Source: Toxorhynchites rutilus septentrionalis (Eukaryota > Arthropoda > Insecta > Diptera > Culicidae). Taken from it: a stretch of DNA of 64,000 bases. The stretch lies in contig NC_073746.1 of the NCBI RefSeq assembly GCF_029784135.1, positions 92,144,564-92,208,563 of the forward strand. Direction: 5' to 3'. This document shows positions 44,695 through 56,127 of the stretch, one piece after another. The notes under the pieces are model-generated. The model was not told the DNA's origin, searched no databases, and was given only the letters and a program-made list of their open reading frames with translations. The translations under genes were made by a program, and so were the position numbers. Positions within the stretch are counted from its first letter, which is position 1. Each line of letters opens with the position of its first letter.

Positions 44695-45190
44695 TCAATT
44701 GTCATGTTTGGTTGGAATATGTGTATTATTTTTATGGGACCCCCTCTCCATTCCAGAGGAGGGAGGGGGGCTCATACAATCATAAAAACATTTCTCGTAC
44801 CCAAAAACCCTCACATCCCAAATCTGGCTCAATTTGCTTGATTATTCCTCGAGTTATGCAGAAGTTTGTATTTTATTTGTATGGCAGCCACCCCTTGGAG
44901 AGAGGGGAGAAGTGTCTACTCACTATAAAAACATTTCGTGCTATAACATTCATATGCCAAATTTGGCTCCATTTACTTGATTAGTTATCGAATTATACAT
45001 AAATTTGTGTTTCATTTGTATGGCAGCCCCCCCCCCCCCCCTAGAGAGGAGGGAGGAGTGTCTATCCACCATATAAACATTTACTGCACCCTAAAACCGT
45101 CAAATGCTAACTTTGGTTCTGTTTGCTTGATTAATTTCCGAGTAATGCAGAAATTGATTTGTATGGCAGCCCCCCTTTGATGAGGGGACT
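44695..45190. repeat. Array of diverged ~165-bp subrepeats (same family as 28065 element)
   Basis: Three to four head-to-tail units share GTATGGCAGCC, a C-rich or G-rich tract with AGAGAGGAG, ACATTT, CCAAATTTGGCTC and GAGTTATGCAGAA. The left start TGTCATGTTTGGTTGGAATA also occurs, reversed, at about 29885-29905. Confidence 0.7.
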
Positions 45191-45204
45191 TTTGATTCAT
45201 CCCC

Positions 45205-45722
45205 TTAAATACCTAAATACCTGGTCAGAAAATACCTTTCTCACATGAAAAAAAAATTATCCAGATTCTCTCAGTGATAGACGATCATATTTGAGGGAAA
45301 AAATCCTTCTACGCATATGTTCGAATTTCAACAATAACAGAGTTATATAACTTTTTTTTGTTTCGGACTCTGTTGACTCGAACTGGCTCTACATTAAAAA
45401 GTACGCTACGGAAGACGATTCTGTTGCTTCCATTAGTAAAGGAAATGTGGAACATCGAAATTTTGTTTTCGATGCCAAATAATTTTAAAATGCATGAAAC
45501 GTCGAGATCTGGTGTCACTCGAAAAAAAAAAATTTTGGCCGAAAATCGACCATGGAAGATTTTTGTGGATCAAAAAATAAAACTTTGAGCGTTTTGAGGC
45601 ACCCCTAAATCATGTCCGATTGAGCTGAAATTTTGCACAGGTCATTTTTTCTGGACCAATAAACAAAATGTACATGGTCGGTTTTTGAAAATTTGACAAG
45701 ACCATTTTCGCTGCCACCCTAA
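45205..45722. repeat. Interspersed repeat E, copy 1
   Basis: Its left half matches 56220-56440 (GATCATATTTGAGG versus GATCATATTTCATA, AAAATCCTTCTA, CATATGTTCGAATTTCAACA, TGTTTCGGACT). Its right half contains ATGCATGAAACGTCG and ends GCCACCCTAAT, linking it to the foldback MITE at 19981. Confidence 0.65.
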
Positions 45723-45770
45723 TATAGATAAAATGCGGTACGGAAGAGGAGCGACTCAAAATTGCGCCAT

Positions 45771-46125
45771 TTTAGGCGGCTCGCACACCAGAGCAATAAG
45801 CAACTAGTAACTGTTAACATGCGATAAGCAACATTATCGCTAATGGATCTTTCCATTTAATTTTGTTGATCTCGCACACCGACGCAATACGATATCGCTG
45901 TCGCCTTTACAGAGCAACACATGTCGCTAGCAACCCGGCGTGTCGGTTGAAAAGCAACTTATTGCCCATATTTTGACAAGTTTCGCACATTAAGCCGATT
46001 GTTTGCATAATGTCAGAGATTTTTATTGCTCTGGTATGCGAAGAACAACAAAATAGGTTGCCTGTTGTATATTGCGTTTTGCAGTTTGCTAGTTGCTTAT
46101 TGCTGCGGTGTACGAGCCGCCTTAA
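45771..46125. mobile_element. MITE with GGCGGCTCG termini
   Basis: The left terminus TTAGGCGGCTCGCACACC...GCAATAAGCAACTAG mirrors the right one (CTAGTTGCTTATTGC...GTGTACGAGCCGCCTTAA). Subterminal AGCAAC and GCAATA motifs repeat. It is non-coding, about 355 bp. No clear target duplication. Confidence 0.75.
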
Positions 46126-46149
46126 TGTTCCGTCATTTGTGAATGGTGT

Positions 46150-46740
46150 CTAAAGTATATACAATGGAGTCGCTTTGTACGCGGGGGATACGTGCCGCGT
46201 AAATTTCAAAATCCGCGTAAAAAAAACGCGTAAATTCCAAAATCTGCGTGAAAAAAAACGCGTAAATTCCAAAATCCGCGTAAAAATAAACTGGGTAATT
46301 TTCAAAATCCGTGTAAAAATCTAACAAACAGTGAATTAGTAGTTTAAAATGCAACCCATACTCTAACAACTGATTACCTCAATTTTTTGCATGCTACAAT
46401 CGTGCTATCTGTATATTCTTTTAATTCTCAGCTACCAATCAGTGATACAATACAAACTTATTTTGTGAAATGTCACATCAATTAGCATATTGAATTTTTA
46501 TACGGTTAATGCGAGCCGCGTTGAAAAAACCGCGTAAATTTCGAAATCCGTGTAATTTCCGAAATCCGTGTCTAAAAAACCGCGTAAATTCAGTGTACCT
46601 GAGCAATATGTACCATTCGGATGGAAAACATTCGATAAAAACGCATTTGAAAAAAATATTCGCATAAAATCGAGATAAAATGTGCGTGAAATCGAAGTGC
46701 GTAAAAACGACGGTTCGTAAAATCAAGGTATACCTGTATA
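46150..46740. repeat. Minisatellite-like block of CGCGTAAATT units
   Basis: A unit of roughly 30 bp (CGCGTAAATTCCAAAATC plus CGCGTAAAAAA) recurs about four times at 46190-46325 and again, diverged, at 46515-46590. Minus-strand open frames through it are repetitive by-products. The block may belong to one MITE, since GGTATACCTGTAT lies at its right edge. Confidence 0.65.
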
Positions 46741-46744
46741 TTTT

Positions 46745-48654
46745 TTTGAACAATGTTACAATGTTTCACCTTCGAATTCACCACAAGTTGACTGCAAACT
46801 ACCCCAAACACAAACAACTGAAAAGGATTACTACATACACCACAATCAATATTTCATGCTGGCCTAAACTCAAAATAGTTAAAAACAGACAACGATCCAA
46901 TAAATAACTCCACCGAGTTTCACCACGAACAACTGCCACCCGGCGCACAGCTTTGTTTCCGCATGCCAATTTTTATTCGCCGATTGCTAATCACCCCAAA
47001 AATTAGATCGAACATTAACTCTTATCCACACTTCTGCATAATTTATTTATTCGATTGTGTTTCGCCCCAACCATGAATTCCGTGGCCGGCTTCGCGTCGG
47101 TGTATTAACATCATTATGCTCTGGCGGATAGGTCTGCTGTAGTGTGTTGTGGCCGCAGAATCGATCCGGTGGCAAGGATGAGGGGGCAGCAGCAGCTAAC
47201 GGACGAGTGAATGGAGAGTGAATGCCAAGTGTGTCACCTCGTCTTGTCGGCCATTCCTCAGCTGCGTGCGACTTCGTGCGGTCCATGCCAGAGAGACAAA
47301 GGCATCCGCGGAACGCGACTAGGCGGTGGTGGGACGGGAGGGCGGTGAAACACACTCGCGAGCGCGCTGCAAATCCAGGAAAATGTTTCGCAATTTTCCG
47401 CGAAAATACTTTGCTGGGATGGAAACCGATAAGTTTTATTTATGCGTGCGTTTATATGTGACAATGACAGTTAATTATTATTAAAACGACATCTATACGC
47501 GGACGTGACACACAATCAGCGGAATAATATTAGAGGCGCGAAATATCTAGTGACCGACGTGCGAACCCTTTGCCGGGGCGCTGCGGTTCGCTAGGTTGGG
47601 ATGAGCGGGAGGGGCGTGATCCTGTGGTTACACCGCACCGCACCGTTCGAATCATGTCAAGTAGTTTAGTGTGCTTGAAGGGGGTGGTGTAGTACATGCA
47701 CTGTCTGCCAGACGAGGAAGTGGTGCCAGTACGAGTACGAGGAAGAATAACCGCTACCGAAAAGGTAGTGAAACATTTTGAAACATTTGTTTGACACGTT
47801 AAGCCCCGTGTCGGTCCCTAGGGACTGACGTTGAGCTATTCGTTAGAAAAACGTTGATAACTGGGAATGACAGTTACAAAAGACGGACATATTTCAAAAA
47901 TGGTTTGTTTTCGGATGTTTTACGATATGTTACTACTTTCTTGTCAAAATTATGTCCATTTTTTTTGTACAATGAATATGTGTGGGAGCTGGGGTCGACA
48001 CTGATATTGTGCAAAAGCCCTTGATTCGGGCTGAATGAAAACGTAGCTAGAAAAAATCGGGACTCAACGTATTAACATTAGAATTGCAATTCATTTGTTC
48101 CATTGAATTGGTTCACGAGAGATAAAGATATATATGGTAATCGTTAGGGAAATGATTTGGATTGTAAGTCCCGATTGACGTAGGCCAGCATATATTATTC
48201 AACAGTGCGTGTTAATATAAGCAAATAGTCTGTAAATGATAATTCCAAAGATGGAAACTTTATCAACATAGTCCAGTACTTCATAGTTGAGAATGAGGAT
48301 TGGTAGAGAAAATGATTTCGGAAGTCTACTGAATAGAACTTTTGTTTTGGAATTATTTATATCACCGACATACATTCTGAGCATCAATTCTCTGCTGGCG
48401 ACAGTGAGAGAGTAAAAGTATAGCTAAACAACACCGGCAGATATGGATATATGGATATTGTTATATTATAATGACAAAACATTATAATGATTAATAGTTT
48501 CTTGCTATCCAGCTCGCCATAAACATTCCTGAAAAAACTATGACGAACTGATGTTTGATGTTTTTGTGAGAGCATCTGTAAGTCATATCGAGTCTATTGC
48601 TTTAATATACTTGTGTGCGTGCTTCTAGTTACCGTTAGCATGTAATTTGTATAA
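46745..48654. other. Stretch with GC-rich core, no gene supported
   Basis: 47050-47780 is GC-rich with CpG-containing motifs and short open frames on both strands that lack domains. The flanks are AT-rich. Could be host regulatory or intronic DNA. Confidence 0.4.
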
Positions 48655-48665
48655 ATGTATGCAGT

Positions 48666-49335
48666 ATCTGTTTATATCTGTGCCACAGTAGAGCAGTCTT
48701 TTATTTCGATCCTATTTCTTAATATATTTACTCGGGTTGGCTTGGCGATTGATAACCACAAAGTGTTTGATACTGACGCCTTTACACAACAGGTGTCGAG
48801 GAAAAACCTAGTGCGTATTTTCCTGATCGTCAAGAGTGAATATTTACCAGTAATTGGTTTACGATTTGCTTGAGCATCGAAAACAATAGACGCCATAAGC
48901 TGATCATTAGATCGCTGAGGTATCGGAACAATCGCTATAAAGCACAAAGTTGATCTTTGAGTTGCTTGAGAAGTTGCGTGCAAGTAAAGCTCAACATTGC
49001 AAGTCACAATAGTGCAGACACTTTATCTGGACCTGTCAGCACCTTTGAACGTATTGGGCAGGATCTAAAAACAAGGAAAAAACGTTCCTATCCTGGCTGT
49101 ACCTTCCAACGCTTAGTCAAGATAGAAAATAGGTAAAAGCGTAGTCATCTCTCACCTAGGTGGGGATGCATTATCTGACCACCTGAACCTTAAACCCTTA
49201 GGTGGATCAATTTAATAGGTTAAAGGGTAGTCGTTACTTGTTCCGGCAAGAACGCAGTATATTATTTGCTGAATTTTGATTTCCGTACACCGCTGTGCTG
49301 ATCGTGAAAACACGCCATTAAAGCTTGCTGGCCAT
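48666..49335 (+). promoter_or_regulatory. 5' UTR with presumed internal promoter of LINE copy 2
   Basis: This is the non-coding leader between the inferred 5' target duplication and ORF1. An internal promoter is expected from family biology, but no motif is identified with confidence. Confidence 0.45.
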
Positions 49336-50733
49336 ATGGCCACAGCAAGCTGTCCTCCACCCGGGGGTACTATAAAACCCCCTGACAAATCACCAGGAAA
49401 TGGGAATGAACGAACACTGCCTAAGTGGATGGATCGCTTGGGGATCCACGGACAAAGAATTGTTTTGTCATTGAGAGCGACCGGTACAGGTAACCTACCA
49501 AAAAACCCTTTCGTTATCGGAAAATCGATTGAGCAAGCTTGCTTGGGAAAAATAGAATCAGCAAATACGGAGGATAAGGGTAGTAAATATGTGCTCAAAA
49601 CGCGAAGCGTAGAACATGCAAAGAAGCTGATTTACATGAACAAGCTAATTGATGGAACTGAAGTAGTTGTCGAACCACATCCCACATTAAATGTGAGTCG
49701 CTGCGTAGTAAGTTGTCGAGAAGTCATCGATATATCCGAAGAAGAGCTATTGACCGAGCTTTCCGAACAAGGCGTGTGCCACGTACGAAGGTTCACAAGG
49801 ATGGACGGGGAAAATAGAGTGAATACTCCTACATTAGTACTCACAACCATGGGGACAGTGATTCCGAAACACATTATGTTTGGACCGCTACGAATCCCTA
49901 CCCGCATATTTTATCCTAATCCGATTATTTGTTTTAAATGCTGCAGTTACGGCCACGTGAAAGACAAATGCCCTAACAGTCTAACTACTTGTCGCAACTG
50001 TTCTGGAACTCATCCTTTGGATAATGGTAGCTGCACACTTGAGCCCATGTGCAAAAATTGCAATGGAAACCATTCTCCGACTAGTAAAACGTGTCCCATG
50101 TTCATCAAGGAGGAAAAAATTATAAAAATAAAAGTTGATACCGGGGTATCTTATAGCGAGGCTAGAAAGGAATACGCTAAGCTTTCCGATAACCATTCAT
50201 ACGCAGGAATATGCAGAGCGCAAGATAGAATGAACCAGATAAGAAGAGATGATGAAGTTCAAAAACTAAGAGACGAGATAACTAAAATGAAAGAAACAAG
50301 GAAGGAGACTGAAAAAGACAATGAGATAAGAAAACTTCGCAAAGAACTAGATCAAATGCACATTATTTTTACTAAATATAAATTACTAAAAAGAGAGATG
50401 CAAAAACTCAAAGAAAAACAAACGGATGAGATTCCTAGAATACACGTCGATATTTCAGAAGATGAAATGAATCAAAGCTTTTCGAAAACGCAAAATGAAG
50501 ATCCATGCATAAATCCAGGAGACCCTTTTAAAATGGAAGAGTCTCAATCAGGATTAAAAAGAAGGAAGGATGCAGAATCAGGTCCATCTGCTAAAAGATC
50601 GCAGAGCAAAGATGCAGTACTAACAATAAACAGTGAAACCGACCAAGAGAGCGTAGAAGAAGGAGTGTCTGAAGCAACATTAAGGCAAAATATGAATGAG
50701 GGACCAAAGACCAGAAGAGGTAAAAATTCATAA
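49336..50733 (+). CDS. LINE ORF1, gag-like RNA-binding protein
   Basis: The product should coat the element RNA. The first ATG in the frame is at 49336 (MATASCPPPGGT), giving 465 residues; the frame is open a little further upstream, without an ATG. Three zinc knuckles are clustered at about residues 198-260: CFKCCSYGHVKDKC (CX2CX4HX4C), then two CX2CX3HX6C motifs. A Lys/Glu-rich, probably coiled-coil region follows at about residues 305-375 (KLRDEITKMKETRKETEKDN). The acidic and basic C-terminal tail has a nuclear-localisation-like cluster (SGLKRRKDAES). There is no lesion. Confidence 0.92.
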   Translation: MATASCPPPGGTIKPPDKSPGNGNERTLPKWMDRLGIHGQRIVLSLRATGTGNLPKNPFVIGKSIEQACLGKIESANTEDKGSKYVLKTRSVEHAKKLIYMNKLIDGTEVVVEPHPTLNVSRCVVSCREVIDISEEELLTELSEQGVCHVRRFTRMDGENRVNTPTLVLTTMGTVIPKHIMFGPLRIPTRIFYPNPIICFKCCSYGHVKDKCPNSLTTCRNCSGTHPLDNGSCTLEPMCKNCNGNHSPTSKTCPMFIKEEKIIKIKVDTGVSYSEARKEYAKLSDNHSYAGICRAQDRMNQIRRDDEVQKLRDEITKMKETRKETEKDNEIRKLRKELDQMHIIFTKYKLLKREMQKLKEKQTDEIPRIHVDISEDEMNQSFSKTQNEDPCINPGDPFKMEESQSGLKRRKDAESGPSAKRSQSKDAVLTINSETDQESVEEGVSEATLRQNMNEGPKTRRGKNS

Positions 50734-50740
50734 CAACAAA

Positions 50741-53700
50741 ATGTCACGAAAAAACATTGAGAATCGAACACATATCCTAGACCACGATCTTGAAAACGAA
50801 AATTGCTCTGGAAATGGAATTTTAGAAGAACAGCTTCAAACCCTTGACACTAATATGAATGAGAACAACAGAAACGGAACCTCCCCAATTAAAAAGACAA
50901 TCGCTGTACAGTGGAATGTAAGAGGATATAGAGCAAGAACTGCTGAACTTCAAATTTTGGCAAAAGAGCACCAACCAGACATCTTCTGTCTCCAGGAGAC
51001 AATTTGTACACCCCAATGCAAACCATTTTCCACCCAATATGTATACATGTGCCTTCCACCAGATAGACAAATTGGATGGGGAGGAGTTGGAATCGCTATC
51101 TTGGAAGGCATTCCTTTCGAAAGAGTTTCAATAAGAACAACGTTGCAAGCGATAGCAGTCACGATACACAACCCAACGAGTCGAACGTTCGTTTCACTTT
51201 ATATTCCACCTTCGCATGACAACAATGTTTTGGAAGCAGAACTTCAGGAATTGATCAGTCAATTGCCGAGACCGTTTATAATAATAGGTGACCTAAATGC
51301 CCATGCTGACATTTGGGGAAGTCCAACAACCGATCAAAGAGGCAGGACGGTGATCAAAACTATAGCAAATTTCAATCTCAATATTCTTAATGGGGAAAAT
51401 AGTACATACTTAAACCTTGGAAACGGTAGTGAAAGCGTAGTAGATCTCACGCTGTCTTCAGCCAGAGAAGATAACCTACAGTGGAACACTATGATAGACC
51501 TCCATGGCAGCGATCACTTTCCTATAACTTTGCACTCTGTCACATGTCACACACCTTCGACTAGCAGAAGAAAATGGAAATATGCTAACGCCGACTGGAT
51601 AGGTTATCACAGATCTATAGAATCAAAAATAAGAGAGGATACAGTATACTCTCCAGAGACCCTTACTAACATAATAATCGACGCAGCAGTGAGTAACATT
51701 CCACTTTCCTCTGGAATTCAAGGTAGACGATATGTGCCGTGGTGGAACAACGAGGTGGCGACAGTAATCAAAAACAGACGAAAAGCACTCAGAACTCTTC
51801 GAAAACTCAACAAAAACGACCCACTATATGCAGAAGCCCTTACAGATTTTCGAACAAAAAGGTATAGTGCCAGATCTTCAATAATCAAAGCCAAGCAAGA
51901 AAGCTGGACAAATTTCGTAGAAGGAATACATCCAAACTCCACCACCCAAGAGATATGGCGGAGAGTAAATGCACTCCAGGGAAAAAACAGGACAATGAGG
52001 TTTCTACTCCCTGGCAGCAACTCAAACACAGATGACCCGACTGTTTTAGCCGAGATACTTGCCAAACACTATTGGCAAATCTCTAACTCCAACAATGAGA
52101 TGAGCAGCACTCAGGAAGCAAGACAGCAAGGTGGAAAAGGGACAACCTGCATCCCCACCTGTACAACGAATTCAGGAGCGTGTAGCACGATTTTATCGAC
52201 AACTATGAGAGCTAAACGACAGGGGGAAGAACGAAAAGAAGAACCTTGTACTTCTTCCACTGAACTTCGATCGAGCCTTATAAAACGCTCAACAAATTAT
52301 AATAATGACTTCTCTTTGGGGGAACTGCACAGAGCACTTCGAAAAAGCAAAAGTAGGTCTACGGGCCCCGACGAATTAGGATACCCACTGCTGAAACATC
52401 TACCGGAGACTGGTTACTCGGCTCTGCTGAGAACACTCAATGCGGTTTGGCAAAACGGATGCATACCAAAAGCATGGAAACAAGCGACTGTAGTACCGAT
52501 CCCAAAACCAGACATAGCAAGAGATCCAAAAGACTATCGTCCGATTTCTCTGCTAAGTTGTCTAGGTAAGACTCTAGAGAGAATGGTGAACACCAGACTT
52601 ATGTGCACACTCGAAGAACGTAAACTCCTCGACCCAAGACAGTACGCTTTCAGAGAGGATCTAGGAACCGAAGTCTACTTAGCAGATTTAGAGGAGCTTC
52701 TAGACGCTCCGTTTCGAGAGAAAAAACACTCAGAACTTCTCTCAATCGACGTGTCGAAAGCCTTCGATACCATTGACAGAAACGCGGTCCTCGATACAAT
52801 TACTAAATGGAACATAGAAGGTAGAATGATGCGCTACATACGAGACTTCTTAAATCAGAGGTCATTCCGAGTACGAGTTGGAAACACGCTATCGTCTGAG
52901 CATTTTACCACCCGGGGTGTTCCGCAGGGATCAGTGATTTCAGTAACACTTTTCATCATAGCCATGAATCCACTCTTCACAAAAATTCCTAACAATGTAC
53001 ATGCACTGGTCTATGCAGACGATATTTTATTAGCCGCGTCAGGAGTGTCTAAAATAAGTATACGAAAACGATTGATGAAAGCCGCTTACACCGTGGTTGC
53101 TTGGTTACACTCTGTCGGACTACGAGTAGCTGGAAATAAGAGCAAACTGGTTCACATATGCCAGGCAAGGCATAGAGGCCAAAAACCACCAAACATGACA
53201 ATAAATGGCATCAACATACCAGTTTCTAGAGAGATTAGAATTTTGGGGGTAACAATAGACAAAAAGCTGAAATTCACAAAACATGCCGGGGATAGAAGCA
53301 GATCAGCGATAGGAGTAATCAACATGTTAAGAGTGATAAGTGGTAAAGCATTAGCTGCAAAAAAGAGTCGTTTATACACAACAAATGCTTTAGTCCCATC
53401 CAGACTTCTGTACGGTTTTTCTTTTACCAGTAGAGCTAGACAAAATGTCGTTACCATTCTCAAGCCAGTCTATAACAAGGCCATACGTATAGCTACCAGT
53501 GCCTTTCCAACAAGTCCAATCAGAGCAGTGATGGTGGAAGCTGGAGTACTTCCTTTCGAATATGTAGCAACACTACACGAAGTAAATACAGCTATTCGCT
53601 TCAAAGAAATAGGCAGAACCGTCCACGATTGCGCTCTACTTAGAAGAGCCAACACATCATTCGAAACATTAACAAACGAAGCATTTCCTACTGTTACGGC

Positions 53701-54628
53701 AAGGCGACGAATCAGAAGCCCACCATGGTACTACCAACCACCTAAGATTGATTGGTCTATAAAGGCACAAGTGAGAGCAGGAGAAAACAAAGAAAAAGCG
53801 AGAGCAATTTTCAATGATTTATTGAATACAAAATACATCGATTTTCATAAAATTTTCACGGATGGATCTAAAGCAGATGGTAAAACAGGTTTCGGAGTTT
53901 ATTCGGATAACCTTGAGCTTTGTGGCAGGTTGAGCGACGACTGTTCGGTTTTCGGTGCTGAGCTAATGGCTTTGCGCATCGCCTTAGAAAATACACCGAA
54001 GAAATCATCATCAGTAATTTTTTCCGATAGTGCAAGTTGTTTAAATGCCCTGGGAGCGGGATCATCCAAGAACCCATGGGTTCAAGCTTGTGAGATAGAT
54101 GCATGCAAAAGGAATGTAACTTTCGTATGGATTCCGGGTCACAGCGGAATTACAGGCAATGAAATAGCGGACGTACTCGCTAACAGAGGAAGGTCAGGAG
54201 TAATTAAATTTCCCGAACTCACTGGTGGAGATGCCAAGAGAATGGTTAAAAATAAAATCTGGCTAGCATGGCACCAAGACTGGAAACATTCCAGTCCAAC
54301 AACTCAACTAAATCAAATAAAGTGTACGGTAACTGCAGGAGCGGATCAACCAAATGCTCGGGACCAAAGAGCTTTGACACGTGTTCGAATAGGCCATACA
54401 GTACTCACGCATGGATTTCTTCTGCAACCCTACGCAGACCCCCCAACGTGCAGATGCCAACAAAGACTTACAATTGAACATATTCTTACGAAATGTTCAC
54501 TACTGAAACAAGAACGTGAAATGGAAGGTATTCGTGGTAATCTAAAGGAAATCCTCAAAAACAGTAATGACAGTGAGAAGAAACTGCTGAAGTTCCTGAA
54601 AAAGACCATGATATTCAATCTATTATAA
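50741..54628 (+). CDS. LINE ORF2, endonuclease / reverse transcriptase / RNase H
   Basis: This is the enzyme for target-primed reverse transcription. I choose the ATG at 50741, 8 bases after the ORF1 stop (1295 residues). An in-frame ATG at 50696, overlapping ORF1 by 38 bases, is an alternative. The apurinic-like endonuclease shows QWNVRGY, CLQETIC, GDLNAHADIWG and GSDHFP. RT shows SIDVSKAFDTID, TRGVPQGSVIS and YADDILLAA at about residue 759. RNase H shows FTDGSKADG, FGAELMAL, FSDSASC and WIPGHSGITGNEIAD. A CxCx7Hx4C finger (CRCQQRLTIEHILTKC) lies near the C terminus. No stop or frameshift is seen and every catalytic motif is kept, so the copy may be competent. Confidence 0.94.
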   Translation: MSRKNIENRTHILDHDLENENCSGNGILEEQLQTLDTNMNENNRNGTSPIKKTIAVQWNVRGYRARTAELQILAKEHQPDIFCLQETICTPQCKPFSTQYVYMCLPPDRQIGWGGVGIAILEGIPFERVSIRTTLQAIAVTIHNPTSRTFVSLYIPPSHDNNVLEAELQELISQLPRPFIIIGDLNAHADIWGSPTTDQRGRTVIKTIANFNLNILNGENSTYLNLGNGSESVVDLTLSSAREDNLQWNTMIDLHGSDHFPITLHSVTCHTPSTSRRKWKYANADWIGYHRSIESKIREDTVYSPETLTNIIIDAAVSNIPLSSGIQGRRYVPWWNNEVATVIKNRRKALRTLRKLNKNDPLYAEALTDFRTKRYSARSSIIKAKQESWTNFVEGIHPNSTTQEIWRRVNALQGKNRTMRFLLPGSNSNTDDPTVLAEILAKHYWQISNSNNEMSSTQEARQQGGKGTTCIPTCTTNSGACSTILSTTMRAKRQGEERKEEPCTSSTELRSSLIKRSTNYNNDFSLGELHRALRKSKSRSTGPDELGYPLLKHLPETGYSALLRTLNAVWQNGCIPKAWKQATVVPIPKPDIARDPKDYRPISLLSCLGKTLERMVNTRLMCTLEERKLLDPRQYAFREDLGTEVYLADLEELLDAPFREKKHSELLSIDVSKAFDTIDRNAVLDTITKWNIEGRMMRYIRDFLNQRSFRVRVGNTLSSEHFTTRGVPQGSVISVTLFIIAMNPLFTKIPNNVHALVYADDILLAASGVSKISIRKRLMKAAYTVVAWLHSVGLRVAGNKSKLVHICQARHRGQKPPNMTINGINIPVSREIRILGVTIDKKLKFTKHAGDRSRSAIGVINMLRVISGKALAAKKSRLYTTNALVPSRLLYGFSFTSRARQNVVTILKPVYNKAIRIATSAFPTSPIRAVMVEAGVLPFEYVATLHEVNTAIRFKEIGRTVHDCALLRRANTSFETLTNEAFPTVTARRRIRSPPWYYQPPKIDWSIKAQVRAGENKEKARAIFNDLLNTKYIDFHKIFTDGSKADGKTGFGVYSDNLELCGRLSDDCSVFGAELMALRIALENTPKKSSSVIFSDSASCLNALGAGSSKNPWVQACEIDACKRNVTFVWIPGHSGITGNEIADVLANRGRSGVIKFPELTGGDAKRMVKNKIWLAWHQDWKHSSPTTQLNQIKCTVTAGADQPNARDQRALTRVRIGHTVLTHGFLLQPYADPPTCRCQQRLTIEHILTKCSLLKQEREMEGIRGNLKEILKNSNDSEKKLLKFLKKTMIFNLL

Positions 54629-54753
54629 TTATTTATTGATTTCGAGTAAGACGCGAATGACGATATCGTTAAAGCGTCTATAATAAAATAAAAAAAAAAT
54701 GTATGCAGTCATATCGCGTAAAGTAAATGAACGACACAACGTGAAGTGCAATA

Positions 54754-55152
54754 CAGGTAAACTTCGATAAAACGTACCCTCGATATAACGTCACTCCATA
54801 TAACGTACACATTTCCAAAGTGTTAAGGAAAATTTTTTTGAATATGTTTTTTTTCTTAAAGAACAATAAACTATCTGTATTGTGATGCTAAAATATGTTT
54901 TGTACCTTTGATCAATTCCGAAATATTGCTGGTTTTGTGATTCCGGATTCTAAATGAATCAAGTTTTGAACAACAGTACGAAGGGAAACATCATGAGAAA
55001 GGCTGGCTTCGCCTTCTAATTGAATTTATTCATTAACTTTACTGACACAGCAACACAATAATGTACTATAGGCTATGTTTGTGAGTCCTTTATTATGCTT
55101 CGATATAACGTACAATTTTGAAAGTGGTATGTAAGTTATATCGAAGTTACTG
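54754..55152. mobile_element. MITE with CAGGTAAACTTCGAT termini
   Basis: The left CAGGTAAACTTCGATAAAAC and the right complement of CAGTAACTTCGATATAACTT are inverted. TA lies at 54752-54753 and 55153-55154. ATATAACGTAC-type subrepeats occur near both ends. It is non-coding, 399 bp. Confidence 0.82.
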
Positions 55153-55241
55153 TAGCGGTTTTTTACTAGTGATACATGGTGGACTCGATTATATGTACAT
55201 AGTTTCCGCTTTCTTTTCACTGTATATAATCGAATCCTGTA

Positions 55242-56127
55242 GGGGAGGTGGGGGTAAAACGGACATGTTAAGAAGAACTTCAATTATATCTTTGAAACTC
55301 ATGTTTCCCAAAACAGTGATGCAGTTTCTTGCAATTCAATATACTGTTTTTCAACATAATTGGCCAAATATTTTACAAAAAAGTGCTTTTCAATGATTTT
55401 TACTAAAATTAAAACAGATCGAAAAGTACAACATTTTTTTCGATGCGGGTATAATGGACATCTAGTGGGGGTAATATGGACAGGTTTGTAATATATGAAA
55501 CGTAGAGCTTTATCAATCACGAGAGGAATAATTTTATTCAACCAAGGTCCAAACTCATCACGAATGTCCGTTAAATGATGAAAAATCGAATGATTCCACC
55601 TAGAAGTGATATCGTGCTTTTCAGCAGTATAAACGGACAGACCCTCGACTATTTTGCTTTTGGTTCCAGTCAGCTTCTAAACAGTCCACATTTGGCGATT
55701 TGATTTCCATTTATAGACGCAGGGCATTCCTTAGGAATAGATTGAACAGACTTTTCACAGTCCATCTCACTCCCACTGGCAACTGTCTGTTTTACCCCAC
55801 CAGTACAATTATCTCAATAATTTAAATTTTTCCACTCACAAACCGAAATATAACCATCATCGAATTGAATTTGATATTAAACCACTCAAAATGCTTAATA
55901 TCGAAGCAGCTAAATATACATCCCCACGCAGGTTCATGAATTATTTTCGGTTTTTGTTTCCCTTTTCCACTTTTGATAACTATTTATTGCCATATGGTGG
56001 TTTAAATATTATTGAATAACATGTAGAAGGTGTTCTCATTAACAGAAATCGGAAATTCAAAATGTAACTATACAAATCAACCACCTGTCCATATTACCCC
56101 CACTGTCCGTATTACCCGCGGTTCCCC
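55242..56127. mobile_element. MITE family C, copy 2 (nested)
   Basis: 886 bp, closely similar to 21415-22338. Termini are GGGGAGGTGGGGGTAAAACG and the complement of GGGGAACCGCGGGTAATACG. TA lies at 55240-55241 and 56128-56129. It retains an extra GGGGGTAATATGGACA subrepeat (about 55466) that copy 1 has partly lost. Confidence 0.88.

Larger units (their letters stand above)
48666..54698 (+). mobile_element. I-clade LINE, full-length with both ORFs open (copy 2)
   Basis: ATGTATGCAGT occurs at 48655-48665 and again at 54699-54709, directly after the A-rich tail (AATAAAATAAAAAAAAAA), and is read as the target-site duplication. Between them are a roughly 610-670-bp 5' UTR, ORF1 with zinc knuckles, ORF2 with endonuclease, RT and RNase H, and a short 3' UTR. 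I-clade assignment rests on the domain order and motif style. Confidence 0.93.

Noticed and set aside
44695..45190. CRISPR-like array of repeats
   Set aside because: Units are long (about 165 bp), diverged and without spacer architecture; the window is eukaryotic and the units match a transposon family.
46133..46817. Aromatic-rich minus-strand ORFs
   Set aside because: Repetitive translation of the CGCGTAAATT minisatellite.
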